Source of the DNA: UBA6049 sp965662345
GTDB taxonomy: Bacteria; Bacteroidota; Bacteroidia; Flavobacteriales_G; Salibacteraceae
Length of the DNA stretch: 64,000 nt
Reading direction: 5' to 3'
Assembly: GCA_965662345.1 (NCBI GenBank)
Contig: CBFIHE010000006.1
Coordinates: 55,032-119,031, forward strand
Position 1 is the stretch's first letter, and each line of letters starts with the position of its first letter. Shown here one piece after another: positions 8,198-16,105 of this stretch. The notes beneath the pieces are model-generated. The model did no database searches, had not been told where the DNA came from, and worked only from the letters and a program-made list of their open reading frames with translations. A program made the position numbers and the translations under genes.

Positions 8198-9434
8198 ATG
8201 CTACTCTCAGCATATTCATGCCAGATTTATCTAGTTTCTTCTTGGCGTAGTCTAGCGTAATGGTAAACTGTTCTACTTTTTCTTCAGAAGACGGTATTTC
8301 AAACATGGCATCGGTCATAATGGCTTCACAGATGCTTCTGAGACCACGCGCCCCCAGCTTAAACTCTATTGCTTTGGTGACAATAAAATCAAGAACATCT
8401 TCTTCAAAAACCAATTCTACATCTTCCATGTCAAACAATTTGGTGTATTGCTTTACCAAACTGTTTTTAGGCTCAGAGATGATGCGTTTAAGTGTATCAG
8501 CAGTAAGCGGATTCAAATGTGTAAGCACAGGGAAACGACCAATCAATTCTGGAATCAACCCAAATGTTCTTAAGTCGGCAGGATTGATGTACTGCAACAA
8601 ATTCTCTTTGTCTAATTGTGCGTTTCGTTCTTGCGTATTGTAACCCACTGCTTGGGTATTCAATCGCTTGGCGATGTGGCGGGCAATTCCGTCAAATGCT
8701 CCACCACAAATGAATAGCACATTTTTAGTATTTACCTGTACGAGTTTTTGCTCCGGGTGTTTTCTCCCTCCTTGAGGCGGCACACCTATAGTAGAACCCT
8801 CTAATAGCTTTAATAAAGCTTGTTGAACGCCTTCACCGCTTACATCGCGGGTGATAGAGGCATTATCGCTTTTGCGGGCTATTTTATCAATTTCATCAAT
8901 AAAAACAATTCCTCGCTCTGCGGCTTCCACATCGTAATTGGCAGCTTGAAGCAATCTGCTCAAAATAGATTCAACATCTTCACCAACATACCCAGCTTCT
9001 GTTAATACGGTAGCGTCTGCAATGCAGAAAGGAACGTTTAATATGCGCGCAATGGTTTTGGCAATGAGCGTTTTTCCTGTACCTGTTTCACCTACCAGGA
9101 TAACGTTAGATTTTTCAATCTCTGTTTCATCATCGGTAACGGCTTGGGTCAATCGTTTAAAGTGATTGTACACCGCAACGCTCATTGTTTTTTTGGCATC
9201 GTCTTGCCCAATTACATATTGGTCTAGGTGCTTTTTAATCTCAACAGGCTTAAGCAAGTTGAGGCTAGTAGCCAATGATTGTTTGACTTTGCTAGAGCCT
9301 TCTTCTTCAACAATCTTTTCTGCTTGTTCAACGCAACTATCGCAAATGTGGCCGGTTAAACCGCCAATCATGATATTGACTTCGCTCTTTTTGCGTCCGC
9401 AAAACGAACATTTTATGTCTTCGTTTTCTTTCAT
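8196..9434 (-). CDS. clpX: ATP-dependent Clp protease ATP-binding subunit ClpX
   Basis: AAA+ unfoldase that feeds substrates to ClpP (412 residues). The N-terminal zinc-binding domain has Cys9, Cys12, Cys31 and Cys34. It is followed by VGETGTGKTLIAKT (Walker A), the pore loop GYVGED, GIVFIDEIDKIA (Walker B), the RKH loop and the sensor region GLIPELIGRFP. The loop that docks on ClpP reads A-V-G-Y here instead of the IGF of proteobacterial ClpX. It follows clpP, but a terminator-like hairpin lies in the 62-nt gap, and a TAnnTTTG core ends 4 nt before the ATG. Dosage relative to clpP may therefore be set separately. Confidence 0.97.
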   Translation of the reverse strand: MKENEDIKCSFCGRKKSEVNIMIGGLTGHICDSCVEQAEKIVEEEGSSKVKQSLATSLNLLKPVEIKKHLDQYVIGQDDAKKTMSVAVYNHFKRLTQAVTDDETEIEKSNVILVGETGTGKTLIAKTIARILNVPFCIADATVLTEAGYVGEDVESILSRLLQAANYDVEAAERGIVFIDEIDKIARKSDNASITRDVSGEGVQQALLKLLEGSTIGVPPQGGRKHPEQKLVQVNTKNVLFICGGAFDGIARHIAKRLNTQAVGYNTQERNAQLDKENLLQYINPADLRTFGLIPELIGRFPVLTHLNPLTADTLKRIISEPKNSLVKQYTKLFDMEDVELVFEEDVLDFIVTKAIEFKLGARGLRSICEAIMTDAMFEIPSSEEKVEQFTITLDYAKKKLDKSGMNMLRVA

Positions 9435-9438
9435 CGTA

Positions 9439-9446
9439 CAAAAATA
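9439..9446 (-). promoter_or_regulatory. Candidate clpX promoter core abutting the start codon
   Basis: Minus-strand TATTTTTG followed by 4 nt and the ATG at 9434. If used, the transcript would be leaderless or nearly so. Confidence 0.35.
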
Positions 9447-9448
9447 AA

Positions 9449-9478
9449 AAGACGCGCCACCTTATGGCAGCGCGTCTT
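9449..9478 (-). terminator. Hairpin between clpP and clpX
   Basis: AAGACGCGC / GCGCGTCTT, 9-bp stem with a 12-nt loop, followed on the minus strand by CTTTTTATTTTT. It looks like an intrinsic terminator or attenuator inside the tig-clpP-clpX series. Confidence 0.65.
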
Positions 9479-9496
9479 AATGTAAATATGATGGTA

Positions 9497-10162
9497 TTAT
9501 TTTTTCTTACCCAATACCTCGTCTATCATACCGTATTCTTTAGCTTCATCGGCTTTCATCCAGTAATCACGATCGGAATCTTTTTCAATTTCATCAAAAG
9601 GTTTTCCTGTGTGCTGAGAAAGAATAGTGTACAACTCTTCTTTGAGCTTCTTACCTTCTTTTAAAGCAATCTCCATGTCTGAGATTTGACCTTGGGTGCC
9701 GCTCATGGGTTGATGAATCATTACCCGTGCATGTTTCAATGCAGAGCGTTTGTTCTCATGACCTGCTGCCAAGAGAACTGCCCCCATTGATGCGGCCAAA
9801 CCAGTACAAATAGTAGCTACATCTGGTTGAATGAACTGCATAGTATCATAAATACCAAGACCTGCGTATACAGAACCGCCTGGTGAGTTTATGTATAGAT
9901 ACACATCTTTAGTTGGGTCGCTAGATTGCATAAATAGCAACTGGGCTTGAATGATGTTAGCTACCTGATCATTTACTGGAGTACCCAAGAAAATAATACG
10001 GTCCATCATCAAACGTGAAAATACATCCATTGCTTGAACGTTCATTTGACGTTCTTCTAAGATGTACGGAGTCATGGAAGCATGCACATATTGATGCATA
10101 GTTGCAGAACTCATACCGCGGTCTTTTACCGCAAATTTTTCAAACTCTTTGTAATCTGTCAT
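9497..10162 (-). CDS. clpP: ATP-dependent Clp protease proteolytic subunit
   Basis: Serine protease subunit that forms the ClpP barrel (221 residues). The catalytic triad is visible as Ser125 in GLAASMGAVLL, His150 in RVMIHQPMSG and Asp199 in DSDRDYWM. The INSPGGSVYAG oxyanion-region strand is intact. The N-terminal 25 residues are somewhat longer than in E. coli and could include a short propeptide. It starts 2 nt after the tig stop, so tig and clpP are one operon. Confidence 0.97.
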   Translation of the reverse strand: MTDYKEFEKFAVKDRGMSSATMHQYVHASMTPYILEERQMNVQAMDVFSRLMMDRIIFLGTPVNDQVANIIQAQLLFMQSSDPTKDVYLYINSPGGSVYAGLGIYDTMQFIQPDVATICTGLAASMGAVLLAAGHENKRSALKHARVMIHQPMSGTQGQISDMEIALKEGKKLKEELYTILSQHTGKPFDEIEKDSDRDYWMKADEAKEYGMIDEVLGKKK

Positions 10163-10164
10163 GA

Positions 10165-11574
10165 TTAATCGAATAAGCTTTTAAGGTTGTTCATTATGCC
10201 TTTTTTGGCTGGTTCACCCGTAGCTAATTTAACGAATTCGTCAAAGTCGACTTCTTTGTCTTTTAACTTGGCTGTTTCCTTTACTACGTGCAACAAGCGC
10301 TCGGCATAAAGGTTGTCATAAATATTACGCACTTGTTCTTCATTTTTCATCAACTCTTGAGCCGATGTTTCTAAAACGGAATCATCCATCTCTGGGATTC
10401 CATATTGTGCATATTGTTGAGCAATGGCATTTTTAGCATATTGCTTAACCTCGTCTGCTTCAATCTTAAGATCGTGTGCTTGAATCAATTTACCTTCAAT
10501 CAATTGCCAGCGAAGGCCTTCTGTATATTGGTCGTATTCAGCTTCAAGCTGTTCGTCTGTAATTGGGTTCTCGTTTACTGCCTTTAACCAGTTTTTCAAG
10601 AAGCTATCTGGTAACTCAAGCTTCAACTTCTTATCGTAATCTTCACGGAACTGACGCATCAACATTTTTTCTGAATCTTGCACAAACATGTTGGTTAGTT
10701 CTGTTTTGATTCGTTCTTTAAACTCATCTTCCGTTTTTACAGAACCTTCACCATACATTTTGTTGAACAACTCCTCGTTCACCTCAGCTGGTTGCATGCG
10801 GTACACTTTATCTACTGTAAAAGCGAATTTGGTTTTATCATGTAAAATGCGATGCACGGTATCATGATCAACACCCAAAAGTTTACCCATATCGTCATGG
10901 CCTTTACTAACGCTTTCAGGATCGACTTCAAAAGAATCACCTGGCTTTTTGCCAATTAGTGAATTCTTTATTTTATCATCTTCCAAAAACTCCATCGATA
11001 TGGTAGAAGTATTTTTGATTCCGTTTTCAGCTGGATTGCCATCTGCGTCTAACTCAACAAACTCTCCAGAAAGCATGTCGTTTTCTTCAGATTTTTTTAC
11101 TTCTTCAACGTTTCCGTAGCGCTTGCGAAGATCCATGGAATACTTCTCAATAAGCTTGTCGTCTACTTTAATTTTGTAGTAAGTAAACTTGTCTTTATCG
11201 GTTACTTTAGCTTCAAAATCAGGAGCCAAGCCGATGTCGTATTTGAAAGTAATGTCTTTTGGCTCGTTGATGTCTAACTTCAACTGCTCTTCTGACTTAG
11301 GGAGAGGATTACCCAGGATCGAAAGCTTTTGCTCTTGAATGTACTCACCAAGCTTAGACTGAAGAATCTTATTTAATTCTTCTGCCAAAACTGAATTACC
11401 GTACATTTTTTTGATCATGCCCATGGGAACCATTCCTGGTCTGAAGCCTGGCATGCTCGCCTGCTTTTTGTATGTTTTAAGAACGGAATCTACGTTCTCA
11501 GTATAATCTGTTGGTTGTACCTCAATGGCAATAACACCTGTTAGGTCATCTGCAATTTCGTGTGTAACTTTCAT
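10165..11574 (-). CDS. tig: Trigger factor (ribosome-associated chaperone / prolyl isomerase)
   Basis: Ribosome-bound chaperone that meets nascent chains (469 residues). The N-terminal ribosome-binding domain includes the signature MPGFRPGMVPMGMIKKMYG (variant of the GFRxGKxP tail-binding loop). A degenerate PPIase region and a long helical C-terminal domain follow. An upstream in-frame start at 11679 would add 35 residues unlike the family. The ATG at 11574 matches the usual MKVTHEIADDLTG start and lies 35 nt from a promoter core. Operon order tig-clpP-clpX is the common bacterial one. Confidence 0.95.
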   Translation of the reverse strand: MKVTHEIADDLTGVIAIEVQPTDYTENVDSVLKTYKKQASMPGFRPGMVPMGMIKKMYGNSVLAEELNKILQSKLGEYIQEQKLSILGNPLPKSEEQLKLDINEPKDITFKYDIGLAPDFEAKVTDKDKFTYYKIKVDDKLIEKYSMDLRKRYGNVEEVKKSEENDMLSGEFVELDADGNPAENGIKNTSTISMEFLEDDKIKNSLIGKKPGDSFEVDPESVSKGHDDMGKLLGVDHDTVHRILHDKTKFAFTVDKVYRMQPAEVNEELFNKMYGEGSVKTEDEFKERIKTELTNMFVQDSEKMLMRQFREDYDKKLKLELPDSFLKNWLKAVNENPITDEQLEAEYDQYTEGLRWQLIEGKLIQAHDLKIEADEVKQYAKNAIAQQYAQYGIPEMDDSVLETSAQELMKNEEQVRNIYDNLYAERLLHVVKETAKLKDKEVDFDEFVKLATGEPAKKGIMNNLKSLFD

Positions 11575-11609
11575 CCTGCAAATTGATTTATCTCTGTAAA
11601 ATTGGGCTG

Positions 11610-11617
11610 CAAAAGTA
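11610..11617 (-). promoter_or_regulatory. Promoter core for tig-clpP
   Basis: Minus-strand TACTTTTG (TAnnTTTG), 35 nt upstream of the tig ATG at 11574. Confidence 0.5.
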
Positions 11618-11678
11618 GGGTATTTGCCCGGTTGATATGAAGTATGTAGAAACAAAGAGACAAAAGCCCTGTCCAACA

Positions 11679-11698
11679 CATATATTTATTCATATATG
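11679..11698. promoter_or_regulatory. Inverted repeat upstream of the Crp/Fnr gene
   Basis: CATATAT-TTATTC-ATATATG: perfect 7-bp arms with a 6-bp spacer, just upstream of the candidate -7 core of the regulator gene. Possible autoregulatory operator; AT-rich, so chance is not excluded. Confidence 0.35.
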
Positions 11699-11703
11699 AT
11701 GCT

Positions 11704-11711
11704 TATTTTTG
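11704..11711 (+). promoter_or_regulatory. Promoter core of the Crp/Fnr gene, abutting the ATG
   Basis: TATTTTTG followed by AACC and the ATG at 11716. Implies a leaderless or very short-leader transcript. Confidence 0.4.
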
Positions 11712-11715
11712 AACC

Positions 11716-12366
11716 ATGACAGAACAAGAAGAGCTAAAAGAGTTAATAGATGCCAAGTTTCCCGATATGTATGAAGACAAGCTGCGTGGGGAGCTGTCTG
11801 AAATGGGGAAGTTTAAAACTGTTCCTAGTAATACTCCACTGATAGACGTAGGACAGTACATTAAGACCATACCTCTTGTGATAAGTGGAAAGATTAAAAT
11901 CTTTAGAGAAGATGAAGACGGTAATGAGCTTTTCTTGTATTACTTGTACCCAGGCGATGTATGCGCCATTTCATTGGTTTGTACCATTAACGACAAAATA
12001 AGTCAGGTTAGAGCAGTAACGATTGAAGAAACGGAAATCATTACGATACCCATTGAAAAGATGGACCATCTTATGTTGAATTTTCGATCGTGGTATCAAT
12101 TTGTTGTTCGAACTTATGGTACCCGTATTCAAGAGTTACTTCGCACTATAGATAGCATTGCCTTTCATAATATGGACGAAAGGCTTATTGAGTATTTAGA
12201 TAAGACTGTAGATGCATTGGGAACCAACCTAATTCAATACACCCATCAAGAGATTGCCACTGAGTTAAACACCAGTCGTGAGGTGGTTAGTAGGTTGTTG
12301 AAGCAATTGGAAAAACGTGGTTTAGTGCGTCTGTCAAGAAATAAGATAGAAGTAGTTAAAGACTAA
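11716..12366 (+). CDS. Crp/Fnr family transcriptional regulator
   Basis: Transcription factor of 216 residues with an N-terminal cyclic-nucleotide-binding-type beta-barrel (about 20-140: SGKIKIFREDEDGNELFLYYLYPGDVC in outline) and a C-terminal winged helix (about 165-216) with recognition segment THQEIATELNTSREVVSRLL. The Cys cluster that binds Fe-S in FNR is absent, and I see no canonical cAMP-binding signature, so the effector is unknown. It is followed by a terminator and then the sulfur locus. A CRP-like site precedes that locus, which makes the locus its likely target. Its own promoter carries an inverted repeat. Confidence 0.92.
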   Translation: MTEQEELKELIDAKFPDMYEDKLRGELSEMGKFKTVPSNTPLIDVGQYIKTIPLVISGKIKIFREDEDGNELFLYYLYPGDVCAISLVCTINDKISQVRAVTIEETEIITIPIEKMDHLMLNFRSWYQFVVRTYGTRIQELLRTIDSIAFHNMDERLIEYLDKTVDALGTNLIQYTHQEIATELNTSREVVSRLLKQLEKRGLVRLSRNKIEVVKD

Positions 12367-12380
12367 CGTAGAGCACAATG

Positions 12381-12400
12381 AAGGGCAGTAGCCCTTTTTT
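12381..12400 (+). terminator. Terminator of the Crp/Fnr gene
   Basis: AAGGGC-AGTA-GCCCTT followed by a T run, 14 nt after the stop codon. It makes the regulator monocistronic. Confidence 0.8.
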
Positions 12401-12428
12401 GTTGCCTTTACGTATATGAAAAACCATA

Positions 12429-12444
12429 TGTGATTAATGTCACC
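12429..12444. promoter_or_regulatory. CRP-like operator of the sulfur locus
   Basis: TGTGA-TTAATG-TCACC fits the CRP-family consensus TGTGA-N6-TCACA with one mismatch. Its centre lies about 43 bp upstream of the start expected from the -7 core at 12466-12473, the class II activator position. Confidence 0.55.
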
Positions 12445-12465
12445 TTCTAAGCGCAATTGAGCCGC

Positions 12466-12473
12466 TACTTTTG
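12466..12473 (+). promoter_or_regulatory. Promoter core of the TauE/MBL/rhodanese unit
   Basis: TACTTTTG (TAnnTTTG), 32 nt upstream of the ATG at 12506. No -33 TTG is evident, consistent with dependence on an activator bound at 12429-12444. Confidence 0.5.
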
Positions 12474-12505
12474 TCTCAGCAAAATAAAAATAGACCCAAC
12501 AGGAA

Positions 12506-13306
12506 ATGGATACAATAGTAATAATAGGATACGTGTCATCACTTTTAATAGGAATCTCTCTAGGGCTTATTGGAGGCGGTGGCTCAATATTAACTGTGCC
12601 TGTGTTGGTTTATCTAATAGGTGTTTCACCAGTTACAGCAACGGCATATTCGCTCTTTGTTGTTGGAGCAGCGAGTTTGGTAGGTACAGGTACTTACTTT
12701 AAGAAAGGTTTGGTGAACATAAAAACAGCTGTAATTTTTGGTATTCCTTCTATCATCGCTGTTTATGCCACCCGGAAATTCTTGGTGCCTGCCATACCAG
12801 ATGAAATATTCACTACGGGTTCTTTCATCTTTACCAAAGATATTGCCGTTATGGTATTATTTGCAGTGTTAATGATTGCTGCATCGGTGAGTATGATTAG
12901 AGGAAGAAAAGAATCTGAGACGGATGAAAACCAAGAACAAACGTTCAATTATCCATTAATTTTACTTGAAGGCGCTGTGGTAGGAACCTTAACTGGCTTA
13001 GTGGGAGCTGGAGGTGGCTTTTTAATTATTCCTGCCTTGGTTGTGTTATCTAAGCTACCTATGAAAGAGGCCGTAGGAACCTCACTTCTCATTATAGCGG
13101 CAAAGTCGCTCATCGGTTTCACCGGAGACTTGGGTAATATGGATGTAGATTGGACCTTTTTACTTGTATTTACCGCCATCGCAATAGCGGGAATATTTGC
13201 AGGTAGTGTCTTGTCTAATAAAATATCAGGAGCAAAATTAAAACCAGCATTTGGTTGGTTTGTCTTGGTAATGGGTGTGTATATTTTAGGAAAATCGTTA
13301 ATATAA
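12506..13306 (+). CDS. Sulfite exporter TauE/SafE family permease
   Basis: Inner-membrane protein of 266 residues with about eight hydrophobic helices in two similar halves. Each half opens with the family's glycine-rich turn: SLGLIGGGGSILTVPVLVYL near the N-terminus and GLVGAGGGFLIIPALVVLS in the middle. TauE/SafE members move sulfite, sulfonates or other sulfur anions. The exact substrate cannot be read from sequence. Linkage to the persulfide-dioxygenase-like fusion 33 nt downstream suggests export of a sulfur oxidation product such as sulfite. Confidence 0.9.
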   Translation: MDTIVIIGYVSSLLIGISLGLIGGGGSILTVPVLVYLIGVSPVTATAYSLFVVGAASLVGTGTYFKKGLVNIKTAVIFGIPSIIAVYATRKFLVPAIPDEIFTTGSFIFTKDIAVMVLFAVLMIAASVSMIRGRKESETDENQEQTFNYPLILLEGAVVGTLTGLVGAGGGFLIIPALVVLSKLPMKEAVGTSLLIIAAKSLIGFTGDLGNMDVDWTFLLVFTAIAIAGIFAGSVLSNKISGAKLKPAFGWFVLVMGVYILGKSLI

Positions 13307-13339
13307 TTTAGAATCTTAACTGTATAAAATCAAATAATT

Positions 13340-14758
13340 ATGAAAGTAGAACAGATCTATACGGGTTGCCTTGCAGAAGCAGCATACTATATTGAAAGTA
13401 ATGGTGAAGCAGTGATTATTGACCCACTTCGCGAAACGGCTCCTTACATAGAAAAAGCAGAAGAGAATGGTGCGAAAATCAAGTATGTATTGGAAACTCA
13501 CTTTCATGCAGATTTCGTTTCAGGTCACATTGATTTAGCCAAGAAAACAGGTGCAACCATCGTATTTGGTCCAAACGCTAAGCCATCTTATGATGTGCAC
13601 GTAGCAACAGACGGTGAAGAGTTAAAAGTTGGTGATATCACCATTAAGGTATTGCATACCCCTGGCCACACCATGGAAAGTACTACGTATCTATTGATAG
13701 ATGAAAATGGTAAAAACCACTCCATCTATACCGGAGATACATTATTCATTGGTGATGTAGGTCGTCCAGATTTAGCAGTTAAATCAGATTTAACTGAAGC
13801 TGATTTAGCTGGGCACTTATATGATTCACTACATGAGAAAATCATGGTGTTGGAGAATGAGGTAATTGTTTATCCAGGTCATGGTGCAGGATCTGCATGT
13901 GGTAAGAATATGAGTAAAGAAACCTTCGATACATTGGGCAACCAGAAAGAAGTGAATTATGCACTTCAGCCAATGAGTAAGGAAGAGTTTGTGAAGCAAG
14001 TTACAGACGGTTTGGTTCCGCCTCCACAGTACTTCCCTAAAAACGTAGCCATGAATAAAATGGGTTACGAAAGTTTTGATAACGTTTTAGAGCATGGTAA
14101 CAAGGCGCTAGATGCAGATACATTTGAAGACGTGGTAAATGCAAACGGAGCATTAATGCTAGATGTTAGAACTCCTGAAGATTTTGTTAAAGGTCACGTG
14201 CCAAACTCCATTTTCGTAGGTATTGATGGAAGTTTTGCCGTATGGGTAGGAACATTAATAACCGATCTTAAGCAACCTATAGTATTGATTACTGAAGATG
14301 GTAGAGAAGAAGAAGCTATTACCCGTTTGGCGCGTGTAGGCTACGATAACACAATAGGCTATTTGGCCGGTGGTGTAGCAGCTTGGAAAGCAGCAGGTAA
14401 AGAGGTAGAGTCAATTGAAAGTGTATCGGCAGAAGAATTTGCGAATCGCTTTAAATCAAACGATGTGACCAAAATTGTTGATGTACGTAAAGCATCTGAG
14501 TATGCTTCACAGCACATAGAAAGCAACAATTTACTAAACATTCCATTAGACTTCATCAACTCTAAAATGGAAGAATTCCCGCAAGAAGAAACCATGTACA
14601 TGCACTGTGCTGGTGGTTACAGATCTGTAATTGCTGCATCTATCTTAAAGTCTAGGGGATACCATAACATGGTAAACATTGAAGGAGGCTTTAAAGCAGT
14701 AGAAGAAGCAGAACTTCTTCCTGTGAGTGAATATGTATGCCCAAGTACTTTACTGTAA
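13340..14758 (+). CDS. MBL-fold hydrolase / double rhodanese fusion (persulfide dioxygenase-like)
   Basis: Three-domain protein of 472 residues. Residues 1 to about 240 form an ETHE1-like metallo-beta-lactamase fold with the metal ligands THFHADFVSGH (His54, His56, Asp58), His110 in HTPGHT, Asp133 in YTGDTLFIGD and His181 in YPGHGAGS. A first rhodanese domain (about 255-355) lacks the active-site cysteine (ITEDGREEE at that place). The second (about 360-460) has Cys423 in MHCAGGYRS. ETHE1-type enzymes oxidise glutathione or protein persulfides to sulfite, and rhodaneses transfer sulfane sulfur. Inference: it oxidises sulfane sulfur in the cytoplasm and the TauE-type permease exports the product. 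Confidence 0.9.
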   Translation: MKVEQIYTGCLAEAAYYIESNGEAVIIDPLRETAPYIEKAEENGAKIKYVLETHFHADFVSGHIDLAKKTGATIVFGPNAKPSYDVHVATDGEELKVGDITIKVLHTPGHTMESTTYLLIDENGKNHSIYTGDTLFIGDVGRPDLAVKSDLTEADLAGHLYDSLHEKIMVLENEVIVYPGHGAGSACGKNMSKETFDTLGNQKEVNYALQPMSKEEFVKQVTDGLVPPPQYFPKNVAMNKMGYESFDNVLEHGNKALDADTFEDVVNANGALMLDVRTPEDFVKGHVPNSIFVGIDGSFAVWVGTLITDLKQPIVLITEDGREEEAITRLARVGYDNTIGYLAGGVAAWKAAGKEVESIESVSAEEFANRFKSNDVTKIVDVRKASEYASQHIESNNLLNIPLDFINSKMEEFPQEETMYMHCAGGYRSVIAASILKSRGYHNMVNIEGGFKAVEEAELLPVSEYVCPSTLL

Positions 14759-15105
14759 TGTTTGGATTGTTTAAGAAAAAATCGAGTAAAATGTTTGATA
14801 ATATCAATGCCGCTGTTTTTGAAAAAGAAGTCCAAAATAACCCTGATGCGGTACTATTGGATGTAAGAACAGCTGAGGAGTTTAACGCAGGTCACTTGCC
14901 TAACGCAGTGAATGTGGATATTCACAACCCAGCTTTTATGTGCGATATTGAGAAATTAGACAAGTCAAAATACTACTTGGTCTACTGTAGAAGTGGGGCA
15001 AGAAGCTACAACGCGTGCAACATCATGGCAAATGCTGGGTTCGGCAAATTAGCTAATATGATCGGTGGCATCATGGCCTGGAGAGGTGAAGTTGCAGTAG
15101 GCTAG
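14758..15105 (+). CDS. Single-domain rhodanese-like sulfurtransferase
   Basis: Small rhodanese of 115 residues with the active-site loop YCRSGARSYNAC (Cys77) and the conserved LLDVRTAEEFNAGHLPNA. The ATG at 14758 overlaps the TAA of the upstream fusion gene (TAATG), so translation is coupled. An alternative in-frame start at 14737 lies inside that gene. It probably passes sulfane sulfur to or from the fusion protein. A long hairpin with a T run follows. Confidence 0.9.
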   Translation: MFGLFKKKSSKMFDNINAAVFEKEVQNNPDAVLLDVRTAEEFNAGHLPNAVNVDIHNPAFMCDIEKLDKSKYYLVYCRSGARSYNACNIMANAGFGKLANMIGGIMAWRGEVAVG

Positions 15106-15129
15106 TAGCTGAAAAGTTTGTGGTAGGAG

Positions 15130-15230
15130 CTGAAGATGAGAGGTTCCACTCTTAATTGTTCAAACATGGTTGTAGGATTAGGTTTAGGGTTTTCTACAGT
15201 TTGAGAGTGGTCCTCTGTCTTCAGTTTTTT
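15130..15230 (+). terminator. Long imperfect hairpin ending in six T
   Basis: Arms at 15130-15152 and 15204-15224 pair over about 20 bp (CTGAAGA, AGAGG and CCACTCT blocks against their complements) around a loop of about 50 nt, followed by TTTTTT. It divides the sulfur locus into two transcription units. The large loop is unusual for a simple terminator. Confidence 0.6.
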
Positions 15231-15231
15231 A

Positions 15232-15243
15232 TGATTTAAATCA
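15232..15243. promoter_or_regulatory. Fnr-like palindrome before the uspA/pmp unit
   Basis: TGATTTAAATCA, 12-bp perfect palindrome, fits the Fnr-type half-site pattern TGAT-N4-ATCA. It ends 7 nt before the ATG at 15251. The site at 12429-12444 contains the related TGAT-TAAT-GTCA. A 12-bp palindrome can occur by chance, and no clear -7 core was found beside it. Confidence 0.3.
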
Positions 15244-15250
15244 AGAGATA

Positions 15251-16087
15251 ATGAAAATAGCAATTCCTGTAGATTTTACAGAGCTTTCAGATTTTGCCTT
15301 GGGTATTGTTCAAAACCTATCCAAGTATGTGAAAGATTTGGAGGTTCATTTTATTCATGTGGTAAAGGCACCAGATGATGCCATGAAAGGCGAAGATGGA
15401 TGTATTAGTATTTCTAAAGATGATCAAGCTATAGTTGACGAGGCTAGGGCAAAAACATTGGCACAAATAAAAGGCTGGATTAAAGATGTTCAGTGTAACT
15501 ACAAGTTAGAGGTTCGTGCAGGAGATATCACCAAGAATATTCTCAAATACACCAAAGAAGAGGGTGTAGACATGATTGTGATGGGAACTGATGGTACTGT
15601 AAACCACCATTCATCTACCTTTAGAAAAACCTCAAAGGCGGCTGAGTTAACACGTTCATCTGAAGTACCCGTTCTCTCGCTTAAATGCGATAGAAGTAGT
15701 ATGAGTTTAGATAATATCCTACTTATTACAGACTTGAAGGAAGCAAAAGAGCACCATATGGATTTGGTCAAAAATATGCAGATGGCATTTGGAGCAACCA
15801 TACATATGGGATGTATTATTACACCTAAGAACTTCACCACTTCACAAGAGATTCAAACAAAAATGAATGCTTTTATTGAGTTGAATAAGCTTGAAAATGT
15901 AGAAACTCACATTCATTTAGACGATACAATGGAAAATGGAGTGTTACATTTAAGTAACAAACTTCATATTGATCTCATCACTATGGGAACAGAAGAGAAA
16001 ACAGGTTTGAAGTATTTGTTTTCTGATAAATCTATTGAAGACATTGTTAATCATCTCTTCAAACCGGTAATTACATATCGTATATAA
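15251..16087 (+). CDS. Universal stress protein (UspA family, two domains)
   Basis: Tandem Usp protein of 278 residues. The first domain (about 1-145) starts MKIAIPVDFTELSDFALGI and has MIVMGTDGTVNHHSSTFRKT. The second (about 150-278) starts NILLITDLKEAKEHH and has LITMGTEEKTGLKYLFSDKS. The strict ATP-binding G-2X-G-9X-G loop is not fully kept in either domain. Eighteen nt separate it from the PmpA-like gene, so it is the first gene of the second unit of the sulfur locus. Its role there is unknown; a regulatory or stress link is inference. Confidence 0.88.
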   Translation: MKIAIPVDFTELSDFALGIVQNLSKYVKDLEVHFIHVVKAPDDAMKGEDGCISISKDDQAIVDEARAKTLAQIKGWIKDVQCNYKLEVRAGDITKNILKYTKEEGVDMIVMGTDGTVNHHSSTFRKTSKAAELTRSSEVPVLSLKCDRSSMSLDNILLITDLKEAKEHHMDLVKNMQMAFGATIHMGCIITPKNFTTSQEIQTKMNAFIELNKLENVETHIHLDDTMENGVLHLSNKLHIDLITMGTEEKTGLKYLFSDKSIEDIVNHLFKPVITYRI

Positions 16088-16105
16088 CCAAAACAATCAA
16101 TCAAT

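Noticed and set aside
12457..12702. 81-residue frame overlapping the TauE gene
   Set aside because: Alternative frame of the TauE coding region beginning within its promoter.
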